A stretch of 64,000 nt of DNA, taken from NCBI RefSeq assembly GCF_040545475.1, contig NZ_JBEPMA010000001.1, positions 62,001 to 126,000 of the forward strand, given 5' to 3'. Within the stretch, counting starts at the first letter, position 1; each line of letters begins with the position of its first letter. The position numbers and the translations under genes were made by a program. A model generated the notes under the pieces. That model was not told the origin of the DNA. It ran no database searches and was given only the letters and a program-made list of their open reading frames with translations. This document shows positions 42,337 through 50,695 of the stretch, piece by piece. This DNA is from Peptoniphilus_A olsenii. GTDB lineage: Bacteria; Bacillota; Clostridia; Tissierellales; Peptoniphilaceae.

Positions 42337-43782
42337 ATGGAATTTTTTCAAGAAGGTCTAACATTTGATGACATACTGTTAATTCCAGCAAAATCAAATG
42401 TATTACCAAACGAGGTTAATTTGACGACTAATTTAACGAACAATATTAAACTAAATATTCCTATTATGTCTGCTGGAATGGATACTGTAACTGAACATAG
42501 AATGTCTATAGCTATGGCCAGAGAAGGAGGAATAGGTATAATCCATAAAAATATGCCTATTAGCGAGCAAGCATTAGAAGTTGACAAAGTAAAGCGTTCT
42601 GAACATGGCGTTATTACAGATCCTTTTTCTCTAAATAGACATCACTCTATAGGAGATGCTGCTAATCTAATGGAAAGATACCGAATTAGTGGAGTTCCAA
42701 TAGTAAACGAGAATGGTATACTTGAAGGTATAATTACAAATCGTGATATTAGATTTGAAACTGATCTTACAAAAAAAATTGAAGAAGTTATGACTTCAGA
42801 AGGACTTATTACTGGCTCGCCAGATATATCATTATCAGAAGCTCTTGAAATTTTAAAAAAATATAAAATTGAAAAGTTACCTTTAGTTGATAAAGATAAT
42901 CTTCTAAAAGGTCTAATAACTATTAAAGATATAGAAAAACATGAGCAATACCCTAATTCTGCTCGCGATGAAACAGGAAGACTACTTGCAGGAGCAGCTG
43001 TAGGTGTTACAAAAGATGTACTAGAAAGGGTAGATGCTCTAGTAAAATCCAAAGTAGATGTGATAGTGATAGATACAGCTCACGGTCAATCTAAGGGAGT
43101 ATTAGATACAATTAAGAATATTAAAAGTGCATTCCCAAATATTGAATTGATTGCGGGAAATGTAGCTACGTATGAAGGAACAGAAGATTTAATTAAAGCT
43201 GGTGCCAACTGTGTTAAAGTAGGAATAGGCCCGGGTTCAATTTGTACAACTCGTGTTGTAACAGGAGTTGGAGTTCCACAAATTACAGCTATTATGGAAG
43301 CTTCTAGAGCCGCGAGAAAGTATAATATACCTATAATTGCAGATGGTGGCATTAAACTTTCAGGTGATATTGCGAAAGCTTTAGCAGCAGGAGGAAATGT
43401 TGTAATGATGGGTTCATTATTTGCTGGAACTGAAGAATCTCCTGGTGAAGAAATTTTTGTTGAAGGTAGAAGATATAAAGCGTATCGAGGTATGGGATCT
43501 CTTGGAGCGATGAATTCTGGTTCTTCAGATCGTTATTTCCAATCAAACACTTCTAAATATGTTCCAGAAGGTGTTGAAGGACGAGTGCCTTTTAAAGGTA
43601 AAGTGGGAGATATTGTATATCAGTTAGTTGGTGGTGTTAGATCAGCTATGGGATATCTTGGAGCTCATGACTTAGTAGATTTAAGAGAAAATTCTAAATA
43701 TGTTAAAATAACTCAAGCATCTTTACAAGAATCTCATCCCCATAATATTACTATTACTCGTGAATCGCCTAATTATTATTGA
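42337..43782 (+). CDS. guaB: Inosine-5-monophosphate dehydrogenase
   Basis: GuaB (481 residues) oxidises IMP to XMP, the committed step to GMP. The barrel is interrupted by two CBS domains (about 95-205) that usually bind nucleotides for regulation. The catalytic cysteine is in GIGPGSICTTRVVTGVGVPQ, followed by the flap region with YRGMGSLGAM and EGVEGRVPFKG. AAGGAGGA precedes the ATG. It is the last gene before a terminator and appears cotranscribed with cdaA-cdaR. Confidence 0.96.
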   Translation: MEFFQEGLTFDDILLIPAKSNVLPNEVNLTTNLTNNIKLNIPIMSAGMDTVTEHRMSIAMAREGGIGIIHKNMPISEQALEVDKVKRSEHGVITDPFSLNRHHSIGDAANLMERYRISGVPIVNENGILEGIITNRDIRFETDLTKKIEEVMTSEGLITGSPDISLSEALEILKKYKIEKLPLVDKDNLLKGLITIKDIEKHEQYPNSARDETGRLLAGAAVGVTKDVLERVDALVKSKVDVIVIDTAHGQSKGVLDTIKNIKSAFPNIELIAGNVATYEGTEDLIKAGANCVKVGIGPGSICTTRVVTGVGVPQITAIMEASRAARKYNIPIIADGGIKLSGDIAKALAAGGNVVMMGSLFAGTEESPGEEIFVEGRRYKAYRGMGSLGAMNSGSSDRYFQSNTSKYVPEGVEGRVPFKGKVGDIVYQLVGGVRSAMGYLGAHDLVDLRENSKYVKITQASLQESHPHNITITRESPNYY

Positions 43783-43802
43783 AAATTAAAAATTGATTTA
43801 AA

Positions 43803-43833
43803 AATCGCTTCAATTGAATTTGAAGTGATTTTT
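43803..43833 (+). terminator. Intrinsic terminator after guaB
   Basis: An 11-bp stem (43803-43813 with 43820-43830, one G-U pair) with loop TTGAAT is followed by a short T run. The loop doubles as the likely -35 box of the next promoter. Confidence 0.88.
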
Positions 43834-43842
43834 CTTTATAAT
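43814..43842 (+). promoter_or_regulatory. Promoter of the two-component operon, overlapping the guaB terminator
   Basis: TTGAAT (43814-43819), 17-base spacer and TATAAT (43837-43842). The predicted start at about 43849 leaves a 17-base leader containing GAGGTGA. Confidence 0.7.
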
Positions 43843-43865
43843 ATAGCATAATAGAGGTGAAATTT

Positions 43866-44558
43866 ATGAAGACAAAAATTCTACTTGTAGAAGATGAAGA
43901 ATCTATAAGAAAATTTGTAAAGATAAATCTAGAACGTGAAGGTTATGAGGTTTATGAGGCAGGAACTGGCGAAGAGGGAGTAAAGATAGCAAACGAAAAA
44001 TATCCTGATATTGTAGTTTTAGATGTAATGTTACCAGGAATTGATGGCTTTGAAGTTTGTAAAATATTAAGAGGGGAATTTCCTAGCTTAGGTATTATTA
44101 TGTTGACTGCAAAAGCAGAGGATTATGATAAAATTATGGGATTGCAATATGGATGTGATGACTATCTAACTAAGCCTTTTAATCCTACTGAACTAACTCT
44201 TAGAATAAAATCTATTGAACGAAGACTTGAACCAGAAGAAGGAGATGAATCAAATCTTATAATAGATCCACCTTTTAAACTAGATTCTTATTCTCGAAAA
44301 TTTTATAAAGATGATGTAGAATTAGAACTTACACCAACAGAATTTCAAATAATAAAAATATTTATGGAAAACCCCAAAAAAGCTCTAAATAGAGATGAAA
44401 TATTAAGACTAGTTTGGGGCGATGATTTTATCGGCGATTCTAAAATTGTAGATGTAAATATGAGAAGACTTAGGTCAAAAGTTGAAGAAAATCCAGCTAA
44501 GCCTAAATATATAGAAACTGTTTGGGGATTAGGATATAGGTGGCAATCAGAGGTGTAA
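43866..44558 (+). CDS. OmpR/PhoB-family response regulator
   Basis: This 230-residue regulator has a receiver domain (KILLVEDEESIRKF with the acidic pair, phospho-acceptor Asp in VVLDVMLPG, Thr in MLTAK and Lys in LTKPF) and a C-terminal winged helix (ELTPTEFQIIKIFMENPKKALNRDEILRLVWG ... VDVNMRRLRSKVEENP ... TVWGLGYRW). ATG 43866 is chosen because GAGGTGA at 43854-43860 precedes it; an in-frame GTG at 43857 is part of that site. Targets are unknown; the membrane genes downstream may be among them. Confidence 0.93.
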   Translation: MKTKILLVEDEESIRKFVKINLEREGYEVYEAGTGEEGVKIANEKYPDIVVLDVMLPGIDGFEVCKILRGEFPSLGIIMLTAKAEDYDKIMGLQYGCDDYLTKPFNPTELTLRIKSIERRLEPEEGDESNLIIDPPFKLDSYSRKFYKDDVELELTPTEFQIIKIFMENPKKALNRDEILRLVWGDDFIGDSKIVDVNMRRLRSKVEENPAKPKYIETVWGLGYRWQSEV

Positions 44559-44560
44559 TT

Positions 44561-45976
44561 TTGAAAAATAGAATTGGTAAAAGATTAGTTAAATCTTTCC
44601 TTATTATTATCTTAATTACTATTTCTGTTATAGATATTTTTCTTCTAATTGGTTTTAGATACTATTATTATAATAATATTTCAAATGAACTCAAATCAAG
44701 AATGGAGTTATCTCTCGACATTTATGAAAGAGACTTTTCTAATAATAGCCTCAAAAATTTAATTTACGATGACAATCAGATATTTTTTTCTCATACAAAT
44801 GCTGAGGTTCAAATATTAAGTACAAAAGGTAAAATATTATTTGATTCAATTGGTAAAGTCGATAGCCCTAATTTAGAAAATATAAACGAAGAATCCTTCA
44901 AAAAAAGTGATATTGTTACTTGGCATGGAGAAAATCCTACCACTGGCGAATCTATTATGTCGGTAACTGGACCAATTTTGGATGAATCAGGTAATACTAT
45001 AGGCTACTTAAAACTTATATCTTCATTAGAAGAAGCTAATAACTCGATTGTAAAGACTATGGTAACTTTAATAGTTTTTACACTCTTTGTTGCGACTCTT
45101 ACAGCTATAGTTAGTTTATTATTTTCTAAGTCAATTGTGAAACCAATTCTAGAGCTTACAGATGTAGCAAATAAAATGTTAAAAGGAAATTATGAGGTCA
45201 AAGCTAATGTTTGGCAAGATGATGAGATTGGAGAGTTGGCAAATACTCTAAATTCTATGGCTGAAGAAATTATCAATAAAGATAAAATTAAAAATGATTT
45301 TATATCTTCTGTATCACATGAATTGAGAACTCCTCTTACATCTATAAAAGGGTGGGCAGTAGTTTTAAAAGATGCAAAAGAGGATGAAAAAGATTTAATT
45401 AATGACGGATTAAATATTATTGAAAATGAAGTTGATAGATTGACAAAAATGGTTGAAGATTTGTTAGATTTTTCAAGATATATTTCTGGAAGAATAACTT
45501 TAGACAAAGAGGTATTCAATATCACAAAAACTTGTGAAGATGTTGCTAAACAAATGAAACCTAGAGCACAGAATAATAAAATAGAACTTATAACAGAACT
45601 TACAGAAGAGATAGAGCTTGTATATGCAGATGAAAATAGAATTAAACAGTTGCTAATTAATTTATTAGACAATGCTATTAAATTTACTTCGGAAAATGGC
45701 TGGGTGAAGTTTCAAATGTATAAAGAAAATAACTCTATAATAATGTTGGTTTCTGACAATGGTGTTGGTATGAGTAAGGAAGATTTAGTACATGTTAAAG
45801 AAAAATTTTATAAAGGTAAACATTCAAAAAGTCATAGTGGTATAGGTCTTTCCATTAGTGATGAAATTACCAAACTCCATAACGGCAAATTGAACATATA
45901 TTCAGAAGAAAATATTGGTACTACAATAAAAGTAAATTTACCAATTGAAAATCCTGAAAAAGCAGGTGAAAATTAA
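44561..45976 (+). CDS. Sensor histidine kinase
   Basis: This 471-residue kinase has two membrane helices (about 13-33 and 160-185) around an extracellular sensor region of about 125 residues, then a HAMP linker. The dimerisation box is SSVSHELRTPLTSIKGW, the N box INLLDNAIKF, the G1 box SDNGVGMS, and a shortened G2 region HSGIGLSISDEI. No PAS domain is present, so it is not WalK-like. TTG 44561 is preceded by AGAGGTGT (44549-44556). It is the partner of the response regulator two bases upstream. Confidence 0.92.
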   Translation: MKNRIGKRLVKSFLIIILITISVIDIFLLIGFRYYYYNNISNELKSRMELSLDIYERDFSNNSLKNLIYDDNQIFFSHTNAEVQILSTKGKILFDSIGKVDSPNLENINEESFKKSDIVTWHGENPTTGESIMSVTGPILDESGNTIGYLKLISSLEEANNSIVKTMVTLIVFTLFVATLTAIVSLLFSKSIVKPILELTDVANKMLKGNYEVKANVWQDDEIGELANTLNSMAEEIINKDKIKNDFISSVSHELRTPLTSIKGWAVVLKDAKEDEKDLINDGLNIIENEVDRLTKMVEDLLDFSRYISGRITLDKEVFNITKTCEDVAKQMKPRAQNNKIELITELTEEIELVYADENRIKQLLINLLDNAIKFTSENGWVKFQMYKENNSIIMLVSDNGVGMSKEDLVHVKEKFYKGKHSKSHSGIGLSISDEITKLHNGKLNIYSEENIGTTIKVNLPIENPEKAGEN

Positions 45977-45977
45977 A

Positions 45978-47402
45978 ATGAAAAAATGTTTTGCTATAAT
46001 TTTATTAATTTTTTTATGTGGTTGTAATATAATCAATCCACAAGAAACTAGTATAGAAACTCCAAAATTAGATGAGAGTCCCGTATATGGAAAATGGACA
46101 ATATCTAAATTTATTTATAATGAGAATGTAGATATTGATAATTTTATGTTCAAAGATATAATCGGAAATGAAGTAATTTTTAGTAATAATGAAGCACTCT
46201 TGGCTAATGACTATATCAGTAACGTTAAATTTCAATCTAAATATGTAAGATTGTCTGAATATCTTTATAATAAATTTAATATCAATTATAAAGTATTAGG
46301 TTTTGAAGATGATGACAATGTTTACGTAACCTATGTTAGTGATGAAAGTTCTTCGGATAATATTTACCATGAAGTTATCAGGATTAATAAAGATAAAGCT
46401 CTACTATTTGACAATGGAGTCATCTTAGAAATCGAATTAATGGATCAAAATATTGACAACGAAAAATTAAATTCTTTGATAAGTGCACGTAAAGATGACA
46501 TATTAAAACAAGGAGAATTTTTAGGAATTAAAGGGGAAAAAGGCTTTCTAATAGGGTTAAAAACTCAGACAGGATCCACTATTCCAACATGGAATTATAA
46601 TACTATTTACATTAAATTTTTAAATAATGCGGTAGAAAATGTTTATGAAGTTAATAATCTTATTGTACCAAGAGATAATGGTTTCTCAGAAATTAGTATA
46701 GAGAGAGAGACAAAAGGTGGTAATATCAGTGATAAATTAATTATAGAACCAAATGATAACTACAAAAATAACAATAACAATAGCTCAGATATTCTTAAAA
46801 ATCGTAAAGAGATTATAGATGATAACAAGTTAAAATCTATAGATTTTGTTACCAACAATTATATTAATATTGAATCATATAATCTTAAAAACAATATGAG
46901 AACAATGAGAATATATAATTTAAGCGATATTATTAATAAGGATCCTATACATTATAATGAGTTTCTTTCTGAAGATGTAGAGTTGACACCAAATGATAAA
47001 TTAGAAAATTTAGAAAGAGATCCATTCAATATAGGTATATATAGGGATAAGGGATTTTGGAAATTAAAAGGTCGTAAAAATTATGAAAACGGAAATTTTG
47101 AAGATTTTGATTTGAATTTAGTGCTTCCATATGATGTAAATAAATATAATAAACTGAATATTCCAATGTCTGATATTAAAAATTTTAGATCAACAATAAA
47201 AGACGGTTTTGTATCTCCAGATAATAAGTTTTTAATCACAATTGAAAATGATAAACTTAGGATATATAATATATTAGAAACAGGTATAGATCCAGAATAT
47301 ATTTTCGAAAAAGACATTGGTGCTGATACTACTTGTGTAATGACTGAATGGGCAACTGGAAAATATGCCAAGTTATGGAAAGATGAAATTGCCCATAAAT
47401 GA
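45978..47402 (+). CDS. Predicted lipoprotein of unknown function
   Basis: This 474-residue protein begins MKKCFAIILLIFLCGCN, a lipoprotein signal peptide with the lipobox Leu-Cys-Gly-Cys and lipidation at Cys16. The mature protein has no motif I recognise and looks mostly beta-rich, with a low-complexity Asn stretch near residue 265. ATG 45978 lies 8 bases after AGGTGA; the in-frame start at 45945 would bury the signal. It is translated right after the kinase gene, which suggests it is a sensor-linked or output protein of that system. Confidence 0.8.
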   Translation: MKKCFAIILLIFLCGCNIINPQETSIETPKLDESPVYGKWTISKFIYNENVDIDNFMFKDIIGNEVIFSNNEALLANDYISNVKFQSKYVRLSEYLYNKFNINYKVLGFEDDDNVYVTYVSDESSSDNIYHEVIRINKDKALLFDNGVILEIELMDQNIDNEKLNSLISARKDDILKQGEFLGIKGEKGFLIGLKTQTGSTIPTWNYNTIYIKFLNNAVENVYEVNNLIVPRDNGFSEISIERETKGGNISDKLIIEPNDNYKNNNNNSSDILKNRKEIIDDNKLKSIDFVTNNYINIESYNLKNNMRTMRIYNLSDIINKDPIHYNEFLSEDVELTPNDKLENLERDPFNIGIYRDKGFWKLKGRKNYENGNFEDFDLNLVLPYDVNKYNKLNIPMSDIKNFRSTIKDGFVSPDNKFLITIENDKLRIYNILETGIDPEYIFEKDIGADTTCVMTEWATGKYAKLWKDEIAHK

Positions 47403-47411
47403 GGTGTTTAA

Positions 47412-47744
47412 ATGGATAAGATTAATGAATTACTCATTGATAATTCGAGCTATATTATGCTGACAATGGGTGCGATAGTTATTGGTATTGTGATTACTTT
47501 TATAGTTAATTTTGCGGCTAGGGACCTTAAATTTGTTAAATATTTACCAGGTTTAACTTTAGTTTTTATTGGTATAATATCTCTATTTATGGTAATAAAT
47601 AGACTTTTTAACCCTGAAAGCTTAAATAATTTAATTATCTTTGTTATGGGCGTATCTTCAGGTTTGGTTTCTTTAATTTTTGCCCTTATAATTGGAATTG
47701 CAAGCTCTGATAAAAATCGATATAAGAAAAAGAAAATAAGATAA
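47412..47744 (+). CDS. Small membrane protein
   Basis: This 110-residue protein has three hydrophobic helices (about 13-34, 45-62 and 73-97) and a very basic tail (NRYKKKKIR). The loop KYLPGLTLVFIGIISLFMVI weakly resembles YesK-like proteins, but I cannot assign it. It starts 9 bases after the lipoprotein gene with GAGGTG upstream and is the last gene of the two-component operon. Confidence 0.7.
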   Translation: MDKINELLIDNSSYIMLTMGAIVIGIVITFIVNFAARDLKFVKYLPGLTLVFIGIISLFMVINRLFNPESLNNLIIFVMGVSSGLVSLIFALIIGIASSDKNRYKKKKIR

Positions 47745-47913
47745 GATTCAATTCTAATGAATTTTATGCTAATATCTTTATAAAAGTAAAATTATACAAT
47801 TGACTTTAATTTAACAGTGTCCAGCTCTAAAAAAGGTTTTTGACACACTCTTACTTGGAGTTTAATTTATAATGCTTTTAACATTAGTAATTCATATAAA
47901 AATATTTATAAAT
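47745..47913 (+). other. Non-coding spacer between convergent operons
   Basis: About 170 bases without a supported gene. It holds a weak ATTCA/TGAAT inverted repeat just after the upstream stop, a perfect TTGACA (47840-47845) whose best -10 partners are badly spaced (TAATTT at 17, TATAAT at 22 bases), and a GTGTC/GACAC pair (47817-47821 and 47842-47846). I cannot name a function. Confidence 0.4.
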
Positions 47914-47963
47914 AAAAAAGGATAGTAATTGTGTGTTGACTACATTATTTACTATCCTTTTTT
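47914..47963. terminator. Bidirectional terminator between convergent genes
   Basis: The 15-bp inverted repeat AAAAAAGGATAGTAA / TTACTATCCTTTTTT has a 20-base loop, with A and T runs on opposite sides, so it can work on both strands. The right arm lies within the last codons of the minus-strand GIY-YIG gene. Confidence 0.82.
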
Positions 47964-48244
47964 CTAGTATAAGCTTGAAAGCTTTTGTCTAAATCAATTT
48001 TTCCATTTATTAATTTTACTTTATTTGTTTTTGATAAACCTTTTATAAAAATTTCCTTCTTCAGGGCATCAGATTTATCACTACATTTTTGTGTAAAAAC
48101 ATATTTAACAGGCAGTCTACCACAAGTATATTTTGCTCCATTACCATTATTATGTGCAATTAATCGTCTTTTTAGATTATTAGTATATCCTGTGTAAAGT
48201 GTGCCATCGGAACATTTCAAAATATAAACATATTCATTTTTCAT
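47945..48244 (-). CDS. GIY-YIG nuclease family protein (YhbQ/YazA-like)
   Basis: This 99-residue single-domain GIY-YIG protein (UPF0213 type) has VYILKCSDGTLYTGYTNNLKRRLIAHNNG with the catalytic Tyr and Arg, and KYTCGRLPVKYVF, and a conserved Glu in ALKKEIFIKGLS. Family members may act on DNA, but the role is unclear. On the minus strand GGAG is best spaced for the ATG at 48244; an ATG at 48250 is two codons longer. It overlaps the end of recX by 11 bases. Confidence 0.88.
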   Translation of the reverse strand: MKNEYVYILKCSDGTLYTGYTNNLKRRLIAHNNGNGAKYTCGRLPVKYVFTQKCSDKSDALKKEIFIKGLSKTNKVKLINGKIDLDKSFQAYTRKKDSK

Positions 48245-48839
48245 TAACATTCTCCATAACTTTATTTATAAGTTCAGAATCAAAACCTTTATTAAGTAAA
48301 TAGTTTTTGCAAGAATATATTTCTTTTTCATTATATCCTCTATTTTTAAATCTGCGTTTTGATAAATATAGGATATTTTTTTCTTCTAAATTCACATCTA
48401 TTTCCCGAATAGCTTTGTCTATAATATTTGACTTAATTCCTTTAGATCTCAATTTATAAATGATTTTATTTTTTCCGTCTCTATTTATTTTTTGGGAATC
48501 ATGAATTAATCTTAAAGCGTAGTCATAGTCATTCAAATATCCTTTTTTTTCTAATTCTATAATAATATCATCAATTACATACTGGTTTATCTTTTTCCTA
48601 TACAAATAATTTTTTACTTGCTGCGTAGTTTTTAAATTAGATAAATATTTATAAGATAATAGTAATCCTTCATTTTTAGAATTTTCTTTGTGAAGTATTT
48701 CTCTAAAATTATCTTCTACCTCCATGCCTTTATATAAATTAAATTTCACTAAAACATCTTCTGTAATTGTAATATCAATATCTAAATCAAAAGAAATAAT
48801 AAATTTATTTTTGTTAAAAGTAATATTTTCAATTATCAT
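48234..48839 (-). CDS. recX: Regulatory protein RecX
   Basis: This 201-residue protein matches RecX, which binds RecA filaments and modulates recombination. It is made of repeated three-helix units, for example YLSNLKTTQQVKNYLYRKKI then IIIELEKKGYLNDYDYALRLIHD, YKLRSKGIKSNIIDKAIREI and LSKRRFKNRGYNEKEIYSCKNYLLNKGF. A GGTGAT ribosome binding site precedes the ATG on the minus strand. recA is not in the window. With the GIY-YIG gene it is the only minus-strand unit here. Confidence 0.88.
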   Translation of the reverse strand: MIIENITFNKNKFIISFDLDIDITITEDVLVKFNLYKGMEVEDNFREILHKENSKNEGLLLSYKYLSNLKTTQQVKNYLYRKKINQYVIDDIIIELEKKGYLNDYDYALRLIHDSQKINRDGKNKIIYKLRSKGIKSNIIDKAIREIDVNLEEKNILYLSKRRFKNRGYNEKEIYSCKNYLLNKGFDSELINKVMENVNEK

Positions 48840-48925
48840 ATTATCACCAGAATATATTTTAACATAAAATTTAATTCTTTAAAATTCAGTAAACTAGTCA
48901 AGGTCATTATTTTTAAAGCTTTTAA

Positions 48926-48954
48926 TGGAAAAATTTCTTTAAAAAGTATATAAT
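48926..48954 (+). promoter_or_regulatory. Probable promoter of the FHA-ftsW operon
   Basis: TGGAAA (48926-48931), 17 bases, then TATAAT (48949-48954). The -35 box is a two-mismatch match. It lies in the divergent region between recX and the FHA gene. Confidence 0.55.
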
Positions 48955-48984
48955 GATATATAGTTTAAGTTAATGAGGTGAAGA

Positions 48985-49425
48985 ATGTTTGAATTAATTT
49001 CACAGATTTTAAAATATGTGTTCATAATAATAATATACCTTTTTATATTTAGTATTTTAAGACTTATGTATCTTGATATTAAAAATATTGCTGCTGCAGG
49101 AGATGCATTAGATGATTCATATTTAAAAGTAGTAAATAGATTAGATTCATTAAATTTTAGAATGCAAGAACATTATATTTTAAATGATAATATAACACTC
49201 GGTAGAAGTTCAAAAAATGATATTGTAATCAAAGATAAATTTGTTAGTAAGAATCACTTGATATTTTTAGAAGACAACGATTCATACTTTATTGAAGATT
49301 TAGGTTCTGCTAATGGTACCTTTGTAAATGGTGTAAGGATAGAACCAAATAATCCTATTAAGCTTTATGATAATGATAAGATTGGTGTTGGTTTTATTCA
49401 ATTTATTTTTGTGGAAAATAGGTGA
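48985..49425 (+). CDS. Membrane-anchored FHA-domain protein
   Basis: This 146-residue protein has an N-terminal membrane helix (about 7-27) and a forkhead-associated domain (about 65-140) with the phosphothreonine-binding signatures LGRSSKNDIVI, VSKNHLIF and GSANGTFVNG. FHA domains read Ser/Thr kinase targets, but no kinase (PrkC-type) is encoded in this window. Being first in an operon with an FtsW/RodA protein and a transpeptidase suggests phosphorylation-dependent control of wall synthesis, as in actinobacteria and related clostridial operons. GAGGTGA precedes the ATG. Confidence 0.9.
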   Translation: MFELISQILKYVFIIIIYLFIFSILRLMYLDIKNIAAAGDALDDSYLKVVNRLDSLNFRMQEHYILNDNITLGRSSKNDIVIKDKFVSKNHLIFLEDNDSYFIEDLGSANGTFVNGVRIEPNNPIKLYDNDKIGVGFIQFIFVENR

Positions 49426-49429
49426 TTAA

Positions 49430-50695
49430 ATGTTTGATTTTGTACTAAAAAACAGAAAACCACGAAATTTACTACTTATTTTTGAAATTTTAAGTATATT
49501 ACTTCTTTTTTTATTTAATAATAATCATATAGACAGATATATAGTGATATTATTTTTGGGGCTAATTCTTATAGTTTATGTTTCAAATCTAGTTCTAGGA
49601 AAGGTTTCATCAGGGGATAATTATATATTCTTATTAGTTTCCATGTTATTAAGCTTAGGAATAATTACAATTTATAGACTTTCTCCAGCACTAGGTCTAA
49701 AACAATTAATATGGGTATTAGCTGGTATTTTAGTTTTTTATATTACTTATTTTGCTTTAAGAGCAGTAAGAAAGCTAGAATATATGACTGCTGTTTATCT
49801 TGGAGGTTCAATTTTCTTATTTCTAATTACTCTAATCTTTGGTCAAAGAACCAAAGGGGCTATTAACTGGATCAAAATTTCAGAAAATATATCAGTCCAA
49901 CCTTCTGAATTTACAAAAATCTTAATTATTTTTTTAATCGCGTCTTTTTATACCACTTTCAACAAAAAATTAAAAAAGCTTAACTATACACATACTTCAT
50001 TTTATTTAATGGCTGTGATGTATGTTTTCGTTGCTTTTTTATTTTTACAAAGAGATTTGGGTACGGTAGCTATATTTATGGCTATATATACAGGCATTCA
50101 ATTCATTTATGATGAAGACAGAAAAGCTTTAGCAATAAATATAGGGTTAATGCTTTTTGGTGCCATTGCTGGTTATTTCCTATTTTCTCATGTTAGAAAT
50201 AGAGTTGATATATGGCTAAATCCATGGACTCCACAAAATGTCGTCAATAATGCTCAACAAATTGTACAATCTTTATTTGCAATTGCAGATGGAAGTTTTT
50301 TTGGACAGGGTATAGGCGTTGGATATCCTTCACAAATAACATATGCTTATTCCGATGTTATCTTTTCAGCTATCTGCGAAGAAATGGGCGTTTTAACGGG
50401 TATTGGAATAATTATGCTATATATGCTATTAATATATAGATCTATAAAAATTGCTTTAAAACAAGAATATTTATTTTATAGAATATTGGCTATCTCAATT
50501 GGAATTTTATTCACTGTACAAGCCTTTTTAAATATAGGTGGAGTTATTAAATTAATCCCAATGACAGGTTTAACACTTCCTTTTATTTCATATGGAGGTA
50601 GTTCCATGATATCTAGTTTTATTGCACTAGGTATACTGCAAGTTACTAGCGAAGATTTATCTTATAAATACGATAGGGGTAACAGTTATGAATAA
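49430..50695 (+). CDS. FtsW/RodA/SpoVE-family peptidoglycan glycosyltransferase
   Basis: This 421-residue SEDS protein has about ten membrane helices. Signature pieces are GAINWIKI with VQPSEFTKI, FLFLQRDLGT, the extracellular loop DIWLNPW ... QQIVQSLFAIADGSFFGQGIG, and the end TGLTLPFISYGGSSMISSF. It polymerises lipid II together with a class B PBP, here the transpeptidase encoded 7 bases in overlap downstream. Because mreBCD is missing from its usual place, a division (FtsW-like) rather than elongation role seems likely, but sequence alone does not decide. Confidence 0.92.
   Translation: MFDFVLKNRKPRNLLLIFEILSILLLFLFNNNHIDRYIVILFLGLILIVYVSNLVLGKVSSGDNYIFLLVSMLLSLGIITIYRLSPALGLKQLIWVLAGILVFYITYFALRAVRKLEYMTAVYLGGSIFLFLITLIFGQRTKGAINWIKISENISVQPSEFTKILIIFLIASFYTTFNKKLKKLNYTHTSFYLMAVMYVFVAFLFLQRDLGTVAIFMAIYTGIQFIYDEDRKALAINIGLMLFGAIAGYFLFSHVRNRVDIWLNPWTPQNVVNNAQQIVQSLFAIADGSFFGQGIGVGYPSQITYAYSDVIFSAICEEMGVLTGIGIIMLYMLLIYRSIKIALKQEYLFYRILAISIGILFTVQAFLNIGGVIKLIPMTGLTLPFISYGGSSMISSFIALGILQVTSEDLSYKYDRGNSYE

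Noticed and set aside
42642..43052. 136-residue minus-strand open frame inside guaB
   Set aside because: It is antisense to the CBS domains, with no family match and no ribosome binding site.
45190..45672. 160-residue minus-strand open frame inside the histidine kinase gene
   Set aside because: Ser/Ile-rich antisense shadow of conserved kinase motifs; no start signals.
47817..47846. GTGTC/GACAC repeat as the end of an insertion sequence
   Set aside because: No transposase, no matching far end and no target duplication were seen; the repeat is only five bases.
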